A DNA stretch of 64,000 bases, taken from NCBI RefSeq assembly GCF_025152745.1, contig NZ_CP104040.1:868001-932000 (forward strand). Direction: 5' to 3'. Made by a program: the position numbers and the translations under genes. Shown one piece after another: positions 26,834-35,570 of this stretch. The stretch is from Rhizobium sp. WSM4643. GTDB lineage: Bacteria > Pseudomonadota > Alphaproteobacteria > Rhizobiales > Rhizobiaceae. The notes under the pieces are model-generated. The model was not told the origin of the DNA and did not search any database. It was given only the letters and a program-made list of their open reading frames with translations. How positions within the stretch are numbered: position 1 is the stretch's first letter; every line of letters starts with the position of its first letter.

Positions 26834-27184
26834 ATGCATCAATCTCTTCAGTTTGTCCTGGTCGGCTTGGCCGCGATAAGCGGGCTGACAATCGCGCCGA
26901 CGATCGCCGCGGCGCAGGACTTGGAGTTGCGTGTCGGCCCCGGCGGACTGGGCGTTTACGATCGTGATCGCGACCCCGACCGATATGATCGATATGACCG
27001 ATATGACCGGCGCGGACGGCGAGGCTGCGATCCGGACGATGCCCTCGACATCGCACGCAGCGAAGGACTTCGCAGGGTGCAGATCATACGCATGTCTCCC
27101 CGCAGCATCGTTGTCCAGGGGATGACGCGCCGGGGACCGGAGCGAATGACCTTCGCCAACCAGCGAGGCTGCCCGGAAATCTGA
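26834..27184 (+). CDS. Hypothetical secreted Asp/Arg-rich protein
   Basis: A 116-residue product from ATG 26834 behind GGGAGGAAG. Residues 1-29 are a signal peptide ending near AAA-QD. The mature part contains a DRYDRYDRYDRRGRRG charged repeat and then a small domain (DDALDIARSEGLRRVQIIRMSPRSIVVQG) found in rhizobial periplasmic proteins that I cannot name. The charge-repeat DNA is tandem (GATATGACC-like units). Confidence 0.65.
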   Translation: MHQSLQFVLVGLAAISGLTIAPTIAAAQDLELRVGPGGLGVYDRDRDPDRYDRYDRYDRRGRRGCDPDDALDIARSEGLRRVQIIRMSPRSIVVQGMTRRGPERMTFANQRGCPEI

Positions 27185-27334
27185 GCCGCGGCGTGAGCAA
27201 TAAGTCGGCCGGCCGGGGCGATCGTCGACCGAATGCGGCCGGCGCGGAACCTTTGGGCAATCCGAACATTGCTGCCCATGCAGCGCTCTGCTTTGGGCCG
27301 GCTGCATCGTTGAAGCACCATTGGAGGATTCATC

Positions 27335-27865
27335 ATGATGAGCGGTCAATTGAAGGCGCTTCTCGCCGTCCTTGCCGTTGCCGGCTACCAGAACAGGGAC
27401 AAGATCGGGGAGCTGCTGCGGGGCATCCAGAACCCTCAGCAGTCTGGCGCGGGAAACCAGCAGCCGGGCGGCCTTGGGGGCATCCTTGGCGGACTGGGTG
27501 GTGCGGGCGGTCTCGGCGGCTTGCTCGGTGGGCTGACATCCGGCGGCATCGTCAGCGGCGGTCTGGGCGATCTCCTGAAGACGTTTCAGCAGAACGGACA
27601 CGGTGACAAGATCGACTCGTGGGTACAGCCCGGCCAGAATGCCGACATCAATGACGGCCAACTCGCCGAAGCACTGGGCCCGGACGTTCTGAACGAGATT
27701 GCTTCGAATACCGGCCTTTCACATCAGCAGATTCTCGATCGGCTGAGCCGCGATCTTCCCAAGGCCGTCGACGACCTGACTCCACAGGGAAAACTGCCGA
27801 CCGCCGAAGAGTTTATGTCTTCCGCCAGCCAATCCACCACCTCCGCGCGGCCGAGCACCATTTGA
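27335..27865 (+). CDS. YidB-family protein
   Basis: A 176-residue protein with a Gly/Leu-rich low-complexity centre (LGGILGGLGGAGGLGGLLGGL) followed by the YidB signature: LKTFQQNGHGDKIDSWVQPGQN and the C-terminal ALGPDVLNEIASNTGLSHQQIL. The family (formerly DUF937) is of unknown function. The start at the first of two ATGs follows TTGGAGG. Confidence 0.85.
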   Translation: MMSGQLKALLAVLAVAGYQNRDKIGELLRGIQNPQQSGAGNQQPGGLGGILGGLGGAGGLGGLLGGLTSGGIVSGGLGDLLKTFQQNGHGDKIDSWVQPGQNADINDGQLAEALGPDVLNEIASNTGLSHQQILDRLSRDLPKAVDDLTPQGKLPTAEEFMSSASQSTTSARPSTI

Positions 27866-27936
27866 TATCGATGTAGTGGCGCAAGTCCAGCGCCACTGCG
27901 TCTGCCATCGCTGTATTTGCCCGCGAGCTCACCCGC

Positions 27937-28016
27937 ACTCCGGCTCCCGCGGGCGTACCATGCCGACCTTCGCCGGCCGGCATGGATCCCAGGCTAGAGA
28001 CCCCGGGATGACGGCG
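27937..28016. repeat. Mosaic palindromic intergenic repeat, copy D (variant)
   Basis: Keeps the GGCATGGATCCCAGGC...GGGATGACGG end of the family, but the left hairpin is replaced by a different one (CTCCCGCGGGCG) and a CGCCGGCCGGC palindrome. It lies between the YidB stop and the end of the convergent hydrolase gene. Confidence 0.6.
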
Positions 28017-28069
28017 GTTAGGGTATTTTTCGCCAGACGCCCGCCGGCGACAGGCCTCGAGTACGCGCG

Positions 28070-28915
28070 CTAGTTCGAGAGGTACTTCTGAAGAAATGTG
28101 TGAACGCTGCGGATGGACTTTTCGGCGGCGTCTGGATTGTATTTTTCGATATGGCCAAACACCCGCCGCCCCACCTTAAACGCCGGGGCATCAAAATCGT
28201 GGTAGGTACCTTTGTAGATATTGAGCTCGATGGGCGGGCTATTGTCACTCAGACCGGCAAGCCTCTTCCGGCATCGGTCGGCCGGGCTCCAATTGTCTCG
28301 GTCGCCACTCAAGATCAGGGTCGGCACTGTCGCATCGCCCTGACTTCCGGCACAGAGGGGATAGTAGGCAACCGCTGCCCGGAATTTTCGGTCCATGAGC
28401 TGTTCGTTGCCCTCGATTTTTGTTCCCTCCAGCGTCGCCGTGCCGCCCGCTGAAAAGCCCATCAGCGCAACGCGCCTCGCATCGACAAAGCTTTGTTTCG
28501 ACAAAAAATTCAAAGCGCCATAGGCGTCGAAGACGCGATCTGGGAGACGGCTTTCACACGTGTCCTTGATGTTGCGGGTGGTGAAGCTATCGACGACAAG
28601 CACGACGTAACCCCATGAGACCAGCCGTTTCGGCCACAGGTCTTTGACGCTCAACCGCATGCCCTCGCATCCATGCAGCACGACGACCGCCGGGAAGGGA
28701 CCATCACCCTGAGGGCGGGACACATATCCGAGCAGGGGGGTGCCTTGCGGCTGAGGGAGGCTCTCTCCCTGTTCATTGGCCTTGCGGATTCGAAACGGGC
28801 TGAGCTTGACGGGCGCGCTTTCGAAGTGAACCATTTCGTCGGCATCAGCTGGGTTTCCAGCGAGCGTGGCGCTGAGAAAAGCGACAAGGCAAAGAAAAAG
28901 TCTCGTGGTTTTCAC
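28070..28915 (-). CDS. Dienelactone hydrolase-family protein, exported
   Basis: The start is set at GTG 28915 because GGAGAAG lies just upstream and the first 24 residues then form a signal peptide (VKTTRLFLCLVAFLSATLAG); earlier in-frame ATGs lack a ribosome site. The 281-residue protein has VVLHGCEGM, the nucleophile elbow MGFSAGGTA (Ser), LSGDRDNWSP (Asp) and YHDFDAP (His). A periplasmic esterase is likely; substrate unknown. Confidence 0.82.
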   Translation of the reverse strand: MKTTRLFLCLVAFLSATLAGNPADADEMVHFESAPVKLSPFRIRKANEQGESLPQPQGTPLLGYVSRPQGDGPFPAVVVLHGCEGMRLSVKDLWPKRLVSWGYVVLVVDSFTTRNIKDTCESRLPDRVFDAYGALNFLSKQSFVDARRVALMGFSAGGTATLEGTKIEGNEQLMDRKFRAAVAYYPLCAGSQGDATVPTLILSGDRDNWSPADRCRKRLAGLSDNSPPIELNIYKGTYHDFDAPAFKVGRRVFGHIEKYNPDAAEKSIRSVHTFLQKYLSN

Positions 28916-29029
28916 TGAACTTCTCCACCGTTTGTTCAACAGCCTGCTCATTGTACGCCGGAGCTGAAGGCTCGAAAAGCGGTGAGGCGTTCTGTCGATC
29001 GGGGCGATTTCAAACCGGCGCATGACCTG

Positions 29030-29140
29030 CGATTAAAAGCCCTTGATCACCCCCCGGCGGATCATTTATGACTACCGCAAATCCAAGCTGCGAAATTTGA
29101 GTCCAGAGGTGATGTCGACCAAATCGGCGGCGCCCTCGGA
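29030..29140. repeat. Flanking direct repeat, copy 1
   Basis: About 110 bp, matching 30912-31020 with scattered substitutions and small gaps. The identical core includes TTGATCACCCCCCGGC and ATCCAAGCTGCGAAATTTGA. The two copies bracket the toxin-antitoxin island in the same orientation. Confidence 0.8.
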
Positions 29141-29224
29141 TAGTACGCGCCATTCGCCAAGGCTTGAGAGCCGGCCAGCGTTACTGAGCTACCATCGCGA
29201 GTTTGCCGCAGAGCTTACCTCTTG

Positions 29225-29300
29225 CTCCGTCATCCCAGGGCTTGTTGTCCCGAGGATCTACGTTGGCCGCCACCGGCAGCGGACATGGATCCTCGGCATG
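29225..29300. repeat. Mosaic palindromic intergenic repeat, copy E
   Basis: Carries CTCCGTCATCCCAGGGCTTG, TCCCGAGGATC and GCAGCGGACATGGATCC in the family order, with a degenerate right palindrome. It lies inside the segment bounded by the direct repeats. Confidence 0.6.
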
Positions 29301-29628
29301 GAGCACCGCCTACAAAACCAACTGATTATATGGCACAATTGCCAAGTTTTTGTCCCGCGCCATTTAATCGAGAGTCCTGTGGGACAAAGAGCATCTGATC
29401 TGTTCTTGAAAAAAACCACTAGGATAATGTAGTCCCTTACATTCTGGCCTTGCTTTCTTCTAGCGCAGTGCGGTCTATCATGGATGATACGACTCGTTTA
29501 CTAGCGCTGTGTGCGCCAGAGGCTTTAACTTGCTCGAAACTATCCCCATGTATATGCGAGATTCAAATGCGACTATTTTTCAGTTGCATGGGAACGATCG
29601 CCGTGGAATAGACGTTGGATAATGGTCT

Positions 29629-29880
29629 ATGTCGCGCGCAGATAGGCTGATTGAGGAACTGAAAGCATGTCATGGGCCTTACCCATACAGGGATATCGTC
29701 AAGATCCTTGTGTCGTTCGGCTTCGAGGAAGAAACTGGCGGAGGTGGATCAGGACGAAAGTTCTATCACCCCATACACAACCGGACCTTCATGCTTCATG
29801 AACCCCATCCCGGTAACGAGGTTCACCGGTACGTCGTCCGAAATCTTCGCGCCTTCTTGGAGGAACTGGGCTTAATATGA
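29629..29880 (+). CDS. hicA: HicA-family type II toxin
   Basis: An 83-residue HicA mRNA interferase of the dsRBD-like fold. YPYRDIVKILVSFGFEEE is followed by the GGSGRKFYHP loop and LHEPHPGNEVHRYVVRNLRAFL, the layout of the HicA subgroup that pairs with HicB proteins of the DUF-type seen next. It would cleave mRNA when free. Toxin first, then antitoxin overlapping by ATGA (29877), is the usual HicAB order. GC is below that of neighbours, which suggests transfer. Confidence 0.88.
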   Translation: MSRADRLIEELKACHGPYPYRDIVKILVSFGFEEETGGGGSGRKFYHPIHNRTFMLHEPHPGNEVHRYVVRNLRAFLEELGLI

Positions 29881-30377
29881 GCACGATCAAATACAAAGAC
29901 TATCAAGCTCTGGTCGAATATGACGATGGCGCCTTCTTCGTAAAGGTCCTTCATATTGACGATCTTCTTGTCGCACAATTTAACGTGGCATCTGAGGCCG
30001 AAAACGTCCTGCGGGATTTGGTAGATAATTATCTCGCTCATTGCGAAGCCAATGGACGTCAGCCCAGCAGGCCATTTAAGGGATCATTCAACGTTCGCAT
30101 TTCGCCTGATCTCCACCGCCGCGCAGCGATGGCCGCCGCAGATGATGGTCTGTCACTTAACCACTGGACTAACCTAGCAATATCCGAAAAACTTGAATGC
30201 ACCCGGCTTTCGGATCGCATCCACGGAGTTATAACTGCGAAACAGGTCGCCTCGGTATGGGGCAAGGGCCAGCTTTCAAATGACGAATTCGGTATCCTGC
30301 GTCGGCCAACCACTTTCACAGGTCACGCAGTTGCGGCCGTGATTAAGAGCGATAAGATGCGGATTGTTCATGGCTAA
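29877..30377 (+). CDS. hicB: HicB-family antitoxin with long C-terminal extension
   Basis: A 166-residue protein. Residues 1-60 are the HicB partial RNase H fold that binds HicA (YKDYQALVEYDDGAFFVKVL). Residues about 68-102 are a ribbon-helix-helix DNA-binding unit (GSFNVRISPDLHRRAAMAAA...SLNHWTNLAI), so it should autoregulate the operon. About 60 further residues (from RLSDRIHGVI to IVHG) are not part of usual HicB proteins of 110-140 residues. In toxin-antitoxin-chaperone systems such a tail is the chaperone-addiction segment; that role here is inference. It overlaps hicA by 4 bp and the next gene by 8 bp. Confidence 0.85.
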   Translation: MSTIKYKDYQALVEYDDGAFFVKVLHIDDLLVAQFNVASEAENVLRDLVDNYLAHCEANGRQPSRPFKGSFNVRISPDLHRRAAMAAADDGLSLNHWTNLAISEKLECTRLSDRIHGVITAKQVASVWGKGQLSNDEFGILRRPTTFTGHAVAAVIKSDKMRIVHG

Positions 30378-30807
30378 GCGGAAGCCCCACTCGGATGCCA
30401 AAAGGCATCGTGTAATCGGCCTCTCATTAATCGAAGTCGATATCAAACAGTCGGCGATGGATGCGGAAAAGGAGCCCGACTCTGAGTTTCAGTACGACGC
30501 TGAAATTGACGATTTAGAGATAATGGATACGGACATTGTGGTTTTTGCTTGCATTTTCGCTCTGCGAAAAACTTATCCGGATCAACCTGACGATGTAACA
30601 AGCATCACGGCGAAATATTATTGTGGAGTACGTGCGGCGTCCGCTAAACCTGATGCCAGAGAACTCGCCTTGGGGTTTGCGGCAACAACTGTCTGGTCGT
30701 CGTTCTCGTCTCTATGCGCCATAGCGACGCAGCAGATGGGTACGAGTTTCCCCATCCTGCCTCCCGGTCCCGACACAATCAACATTCGGCGGCAGGACGA
30801 GACTTAA
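30370..30807 (+). CDS. SecB-like chaperone candidate, third gene of a HicAB-chaperone module
   Basis: A 145-residue protein from ATG 30370 inside the end of hicB. Its order of elements follows SecB: a first strand with VIGLSLIEVDIKQSAM, a strand pair EFQYDAEIDDLEI and IVVFACIFALRKTY, a strand ITAKYYCGVRAAS, then a long helix GFAATTVWSSFSSLCAIATQQMG closing with FPILPPGP, like the VWP-R-LT-MG-LPP end of SecB. No one residue proves it. The coupling to hicAB and the extended HicB support a toxin-antitoxin-chaperone role. Otherwise it is an unknown accessory gene. Confidence 0.5.
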   Translation: MAKRKPHSDAKRHRVIGLSLIEVDIKQSAMDAEKEPDSEFQYDAEIDDLEIMDTDIVVFACIFALRKTYPDQPDDVTSITAKYYCGVRAASAKPDARELALGFAATTVWSSFSSLCAIATQQMGTSFPILPPGPDTINIRRQDET

Positions 30808-31152
30808 CTGGGCGTGTGTGCGGTAGCGTTTCGCCCAATTCCGGCCGCTGGCGGGTGCAAGGGGCGCCCACTTGGTCGGGCAGGCTCGATATCAAACTGA
30901 CGCGCGACCCACGATTAGCCGTTGATCACCCCCCGGCAAATCAGTTAAGACTACCGTAAATCCAAGCTGCGAAATTTGAATCCAGAAGGTGATGTCGACC
31001 AAGTCGGCGCCGCGCTCTGATCGGTGTGTCTGTCACCGTCCGGCCAGCTTCCAGATCATCATTGATCCCACATCCTCTTCCGCCTGACCTCTCATCTTCG
31101 ATCACATCGGGATCGGGCCGGGTAGCGCTCGCCTCTTCAAAGGAGAACTGTA
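30808..31152. other. Gene-free interval between toxin-antitoxin island and prophage
   Basis: Contains direct repeat copy 2 (30912-31020). No terminator hairpin with a T-run is evident. An AAAGGAGAA ribosome site stands at its right end for the first phage gene. Confidence 0.4.
30912..31020. repeat. Flanking direct repeat, copy 2
   Basis: Partner of 29030-29140 in the same orientation. It lies 105 bp after the third toxin-antitoxin gene and 133 bp before the first phage gene. Confidence 0.8.
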
Positions 31153-31389
31153 ATGGACCCTTCGATTGCTCCGGCCTCGCGGGCCGCAGTGGTGACGCCG
31201 AACGATAGTGCTATTGTCGGTGCGCGTGCGCTTTATATCGGCACGACGGGCGATGTTGCCATTGCGCCGCGTCGGGACGTGGATCCGGTCATCTTCAGAA
31301 ACGTGCCGGCTGGGACGATCCTGCCGGTTCACGCCGCCATCGTGGCGCTGACCGGGACTACGGCATCCAACATCGTCGCGCTGTTCTAG
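31153..31389 (+). CDS. Phage spike-base-like small protein (GTA rcc01079 type)
   Basis: A 78-residue protein with the pattern ARALYIGTTGDVAI...VIFRNVPAGTILPVHAAIVALTGTTASNIVALF. This profile is that of small proteins near head genes of many alphaproteobacterial phages and of the Rhodobacter GTA head-spike base; I recall the family, and no alignment was made. It is the first gene of the late block and has GGAG upstream. Confidence 0.6.
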   Translation: MDPSIAPASRAAVVTPNDSAIVGARALYIGTTGDVAIAPRRDVDPVIFRNVPAGTILPVHAAIVALTGTTASNIVALF

Positions 31390-31411
31390 AAGCCTCCCGA
31401 AGCGGCGCCTC

Positions 31412-31885
31412 ATGGGCAGACCCATCAAGTTCACCCAGGCGATTGCCGACAGGATTTGCGAGCGCATTGCCGACAGGGAAAGCCTGCGGTCGATCTGCCG
31501 GGATGAAGGGATGCCGGCCATGTCGAGTGTGCTGTCGTGGCTCGCCGATGACAACAAGGCAGCGTTTCGAGCCAAATACGCCCTGGCGCGCGAGATCCAG
31601 GCGGATGGCTTCGTCGACGAGATGGTCGAGATTGCCGATGACCGTGCAGACGACTGGATCGAAAAGAAGAATGCGAGCGGCGAGACCACCGGCTGGCAGG
31701 AGAATGGCGAGGCCATAAGGCGTTCGCAGCTCCGCATCGCCACCCGTCAGTGGGTCGCCGAGAAGCTGAGGCCGAAGAAATACGGTTCCAAGGTCGAGCC
31801 CGACCGTGGCATCGTGACAGGCGAGGTTTCGCAGTTGCTGGAAGATATCAATGGCAAGACGCGCGGACTTCCAAACGGCGGTTGA
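31412..31885 (+). CDS. Terminase small subunit
   Basis: A 157-residue protein with an N-terminal helix-turn-helix for DNA recognition (ICERIADRESLRSICRDEGMPAMSSVLSWL) and a helical C-terminal part (WVAEKLRPKKYGSKVE) typical of phage small terminases. It overlaps the large-subunit gene by 35 bp. Confidence 0.82.
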   Translation: MGRPIKFTQAIADRICERIADRESLRSICRDEGMPAMSSVLSWLADDNKAAFRAKYALAREIQADGFVDEMVEIADDRADDWIEKKNASGETTGWQENGEAIRRSQLRIATRQWVAEKLRPKKYGSKVEPDRGIVTGEVSQLLEDINGKTRGLPNGG

Positions 31886-33422
31886 CCAGTTTTCCGACTG
31901 GCGCTGGCGTCTCAACAACCTCTATTGGATCACCGACAAATCGGGCAAACGCGTCAGGTTCGAGATGAACTGGACGCAGATGACCTTTTTCGAGCAGATG
32001 CATTACCTCAATGTGCTGCTCAAGGCCCGCCAGCTGGGTCTGACGACCTTCATTCAGATCTTCATGCTCGATGCCTGCGTCTTCAACCGGGATATCCGCG
32101 CCGGCACGATCGCCCATACGCTGGGCGACGTGCAGACGATCTTCCGGGACAAGATCAAATATCCCTACGACAATCTGCCCGATGGTATCCGCAACGCCGT
32201 GCCTGTCGTCAGGGCTAACCAGACCGAACTGCTGCTCGGCAATAATTCGAGCATCCGTGTCGGCACCTCGCTGCGCTCGGGAACGCTGCAATATCTGCAT
32301 ATTTCCGAATATGGAAAGCTTTGCGCGAAATATCCGGAGAAGGCGAGGGAAGTCCGCACCGGTGCTTTGAATACGGTGCAGGCCGGCCAGCTGGTCTTCG
32401 TCGAAAGCACGGCGGAAGGCCAGGAGGGGCATTTCTACGCGCTTTGCGAAGATGGCCAGGTCAAGCAGCGCCAGGCGCTAGAGCTGACCGAGCTGGACTT
32501 CAAGTTCCATTTCTTCCCCTGGTGGAAGGAACCGCAATATGCGATCGCGCCTCAAGGCGTCATCATCACCGATGCTTTCGCAAAGTATTTCGGCAACCTG
32601 GCCGACCAGGGCATCACACTGACGGATGGGCAGAAGGCCTGGTACGTCAAGAAGGCCGAAACCCAGCTCGGCGACATGAAGCGCGAATATCCCTCGACGC
32701 CGGCCGAAGCGTTCGAGGCGAGCGTCGAGGGCGCCTATTACGCCGACCAGATGGCGGTGGCCGATGCCGAAGAGCGGATCGGGGTCTTCCCGCATGTCGA
32801 AGGCTATCCCGTCCACACCATCTCCGACATCGGCATGGACGATACCAACAGTGTCTGGCTGTTTCAGGTGCTGCCCGGCCGTGTGCGGATGATCGGCTAT
32901 TTCGAGCATACCGGCACGGGCATGGACGGCATGCTTGACGAGCTGGAGCGGCGCGGGGCCGAGCACGGCTACGTCTACGGCGTCCACAACATGCCGCATG
33001 ACATCAAGGTCAGGGAATGGACGCGCGGCGGCATGACCCGCATCGAGGTGATGCTGAGAGAGGTCAAGACCCGCGGTCTCGGCACCGTCCGCAAGATCGA
33101 GCGCGCCTATGTCCATGACCGGATCAACGGCACCAGGCGCATTCTGGCGAAGATCGAGTTCGATCAGGCCGGCTGCATCCAGGGCATCAAGTGCCTGCGG
33201 AATTACCGCAAGGACTGGGACGAGGATTTGAGCGTCTTCCGCGACGAGCCGCTGCATAACTGGGCCTCGCACGGTGCCGACGCTTTCGGCGGTCTGGCGA
33301 TCATCTTCACCGGCTTGGCGCCTGAACCGCTGAAGCCGCAGGCCAAAGCCCTGCCGACCTTCCAGACGATGACATTCAACGAATTTGCCGATGCCACCCC
33401 TAGACATAGCGAGCGTGTTTGA
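31851..33422 (+). CDS. Terminase large subunit
   Basis: A 523-residue ATPase/nuclease that packages phage DNA. The Walker A-like KARQLGLTT is at about 58-66, Walker B-like LQYLHISEYGK at about 155-165, and the C-terminal RNase H-like nuclease domain begins around SDIGMDDTNSVW. The start ATG lies inside the small-subunit gene; the stop overlaps the portal start (TGATG). No break is seen, so it may be functional. Confidence 0.9.
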   Translation: MARRADFQTAVDQFSDWRWRLNNLYWITDKSGKRVRFEMNWTQMTFFEQMHYLNVLLKARQLGLTTFIQIFMLDACVFNRDIRAGTIAHTLGDVQTIFRDKIKYPYDNLPDGIRNAVPVVRANQTELLLGNNSSIRVGTSLRSGTLQYLHISEYGKLCAKYPEKAREVRTGALNTVQAGQLVFVESTAEGQEGHFYALCEDGQVKQRQALELTELDFKFHFFPWWKEPQYAIAPQGVIITDAFAKYFGNLADQGITLTDGQKAWYVKKAETQLGDMKREYPSTPAEAFEASVEGAYYADQMAVADAEERIGVFPHVEGYPVHTISDIGMDDTNSVWLFQVLPGRVRMIGYFEHTGTGMDGMLDELERRGAEHGYVYGVHNMPHDIKVREWTRGGMTRIEVMLREVKTRGLGTVRKIERAYVHDRINGTRRILAKIEFDQAGCIQGIKCLRNYRKDWDEDLSVFRDEPLHNWASHGADAFGGLAIIFTGLAPEPLKPQAKALPTFQTMTFNEFADATPRHSERV

Positions 33423-35557
33423 TGGAAGACGAAACGACGGCTTTGGCGGACGGGCAGCAATGGGACCTCGCAAAGGTCGGCGCCCGGTGGCAGCAGGAGC
33501 TCGAGCGTGCTCAGCGTTATTTCAGGTCCTGGCATGACCGCTGCGTCAAGATCGAGAAGATCTATCTCGACCAGCAGTCCGACCAGGCGAATGCGGCTAA
33601 GCGCCGGTTTCCGATGCTCTGGGCCAACACCTCGGTGCTGCAGCCGGCGGTCTACGCCCGGGTGCCGCAGCCCGTCGTCGAGCGTCGCTTCAAGGACGCC
33701 CAGCCGGTGGCGCGCATGGCCTCGGAGCTGGTCGAACGCAACCTCGCCTATATGGGCGACGAAGCCGATATCGATTCGATCATGCGGGCGGTGCGCGACG
33801 ATTTCCTGCTCTGCGCCCGCGGCACCGTCTGGCTGCGCTATGAGGCCGATTTCGAGCCGCTCGACATGGGCGTCCAGCCTTCCGACCCGCCGGCGAATGG
33901 TGGCTTCCCCGAAGGTCTCCCCAACGGCTTCCTGGGCGGCTTGTCCGGCGACGGCGTGGGCGAAGATGGCGGAGCCCCGCCCGAGGTCATCAGCGACGAG
34001 CGTGTCTGCATCGATTATGTGCACTGGTCGGATTTCCTGCATTCGCCGGCCCGGCGCTGGAAGGATGTGACATGGGTGGCGCGGCGCGTGCCAATGACCG
34101 ACGAGGAGCTGGAGAAACGCTTCGGCCCTGACGCCATGACATCGCTCTCAGCTCAGGCTGCCGGCAGCAACAAGGGCAGCAACCAGACGGAGCGCGCCGA
34201 AAACGAAGGCAAGACCCATGTCTGGGAGATCTGGTGCAAGAGCGAAAACTATACCGTCTGGATCGCCGATGGCGCGCCGGTGGCGCTCGAAGTGTCGGAG
34301 CCGCCGCTCGATCTGACGCATTTCTGGCCTTGCCCGCGCCCGGCCTATGGCACGATGTCGACCAGCTCGCTGATCCCGGTTCCCGACTATGTCTATTATC
34401 AGCAGCAGTGTGACGAGATCGATCTGCTGACGAAGCGCGTCAACAAGCTGACCGATCAGTTGCGCCTGAAAGTGTTCTATCCCTCCGGCGACGGCGCGAT
34501 CTCGCCGGCGATCGAGAAGGCGATGCGGCCGGAAAACGATACGGTGATGGTGCCGATCCCAGAATGGGCTGCCTTCACCGACAAGGGCGGCTCGAAAGCC
34601 ATCGTAACGCTGCCGATCGACGAAGTGCAGAAGGTGATCATCGCCTGCATCCAGGCCCGCAAGCAGCTGATCGAGGACGTCTACCAGATCACCGGCATCT
34701 CCGACATCGTCCGCGGCGATACCCAGGCGTCGGAGACGGCAACGGCGCAGCGGATCAAGAGCCAGTGGGGCTCGATCCGCATCCGCGACCGCCAGGCCGA
34801 GCTTGCCCGCTTCGCCCGCGACATCATCCGCCTTGCCGGCGAAATCATCTGCGACCAGTTCCAGCCGGAAACGCTGATGCTGGTGAGCGGCATCAAGCTT
34901 CCCAGCATGGCTGAGAAGCAGCAGGTCCAAATGCAGATGCAGCAGATGCAGATGGCCGCCCAGCAGGCAGCGGCGCGCGCCGAGCAGATGGGGCAACCCG
35001 CACCACCGCCGCCGCAGATGCCGCCGCAACTTGAGCAGATGATGCAGCAGCCGACGATCGACGAGGTCGTGCAGCTCCTGCGCAATGACAGCATTCGCGG
35101 CTTCCAGATCGATATCGAAACGGATTCGACGATCGAGCCCGACGAGGACGCCGAAAAGCAGCGCCGCATGGAATTCGTGCAGATGATCGGCGGCTTCCTG
35201 CAGCAGGCGGGCGCCATGGCGCAGCAGAACCCGATGCTGGTGCCCGTCATGGTCGAGACGCTGCTCTTTGCCGCCCGCGGCTTCAGGGCCGGGCGCCAGC
35301 TCGAAAGCACGCTGGAGCAGGTCGGCGCCCAGCTCTCCGAGGCCGCAACCGCGCCGAAGCAACCGCCGGAGCCGCCGGCCGAGCAGATGATCAAGCTGAA
35401 AACGGCTGAAGTGAAGGCGAGTGCCGAACAGCGGAAAGCCGAGCTTGGCGTGGCGCAAGCCGAGATCGAGCATCGCGCCTTGGTGGAACAGGCGCGCGGC
35501 GAGGCGGCGGCGCAGGCCTTGCAGCAGTTCCAGGCGCAGCAGCCCGCCTATCAGTGA
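33422..35557 (+). CDS. Portal protein
   Basis: A 711-residue portal of podovirus (P22-like) size. Early residues (ERAQRYFRSWHDRCVKIEKIYLDQ) and the later GDTQASETATAQRIKSQWGS segment are typical of this class. The C-terminal third is a Gln/Ala-rich helical barrel (QMQQMQMAAQQAAARAEQMG...), as in P22 portals. It forms the DNA gate at the head vertex. Confidence 0.88.
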   Translation: MEDETTALADGQQWDLAKVGARWQQELERAQRYFRSWHDRCVKIEKIYLDQQSDQANAAKRRFPMLWANTSVLQPAVYARVPQPVVERRFKDAQPVARMASELVERNLAYMGDEADIDSIMRAVRDDFLLCARGTVWLRYEADFEPLDMGVQPSDPPANGGFPEGLPNGFLGGLSGDGVGEDGGAPPEVISDERVCIDYVHWSDFLHSPARRWKDVTWVARRVPMTDEELEKRFGPDAMTSLSAQAAGSNKGSNQTERAENEGKTHVWEIWCKSENYTVWIADGAPVALEVSEPPLDLTHFWPCPRPAYGTMSTSSLIPVPDYVYYQQQCDEIDLLTKRVNKLTDQLRLKVFYPSGDGAISPAIEKAMRPENDTVMVPIPEWAAFTDKGGSKAIVTLPIDEVQKVIIACIQARKQLIEDVYQITGISDIVRGDTQASETATAQRIKSQWGSIRIRDRQAELARFARDIIRLAGEIICDQFQPETLMLVSGIKLPSMAEKQQVQMQMQQMQMAAQQAAARAEQMGQPAPPPPQMPPQLEQMMQQPTIDEVVQLLRNDSIRGFQIDIETDSTIEPDEDAEKQRRMEFVQMIGGFLQQAGAMAQQNPMLVPVMVETLLFAARGFRAGRQLESTLEQVGAQLSEAATAPKQPPEPPAEQMIKLKTAEVKASAEQRKAELGVAQAEIEHRALVEQARGEAAAQALQQFQAQQPAYQ

Positions 35558-35570
35558 ACGGAGTGAAAGC

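Larger units (their letters stand above)
29024..29628. other. Gene-free interval holding two repeats
   Basis: These 605 bases contain direct repeat copy 1 (29030-29140) and mosaic repeat copy E (29225-29300). The remainder, about 29310-29628, is lower in GC than the surroundings and leads into the toxin-antitoxin genes; a GGATAATG box at 29616-29623 is a possible -10 only. Confidence 0.4.

Noticed and set aside
29043..29432. Plus-strand frame of 129 codons
   Set aside because: Covers direct repeat copy 1 and mosaic repeat E; composition follows the repeats rather than a protein.
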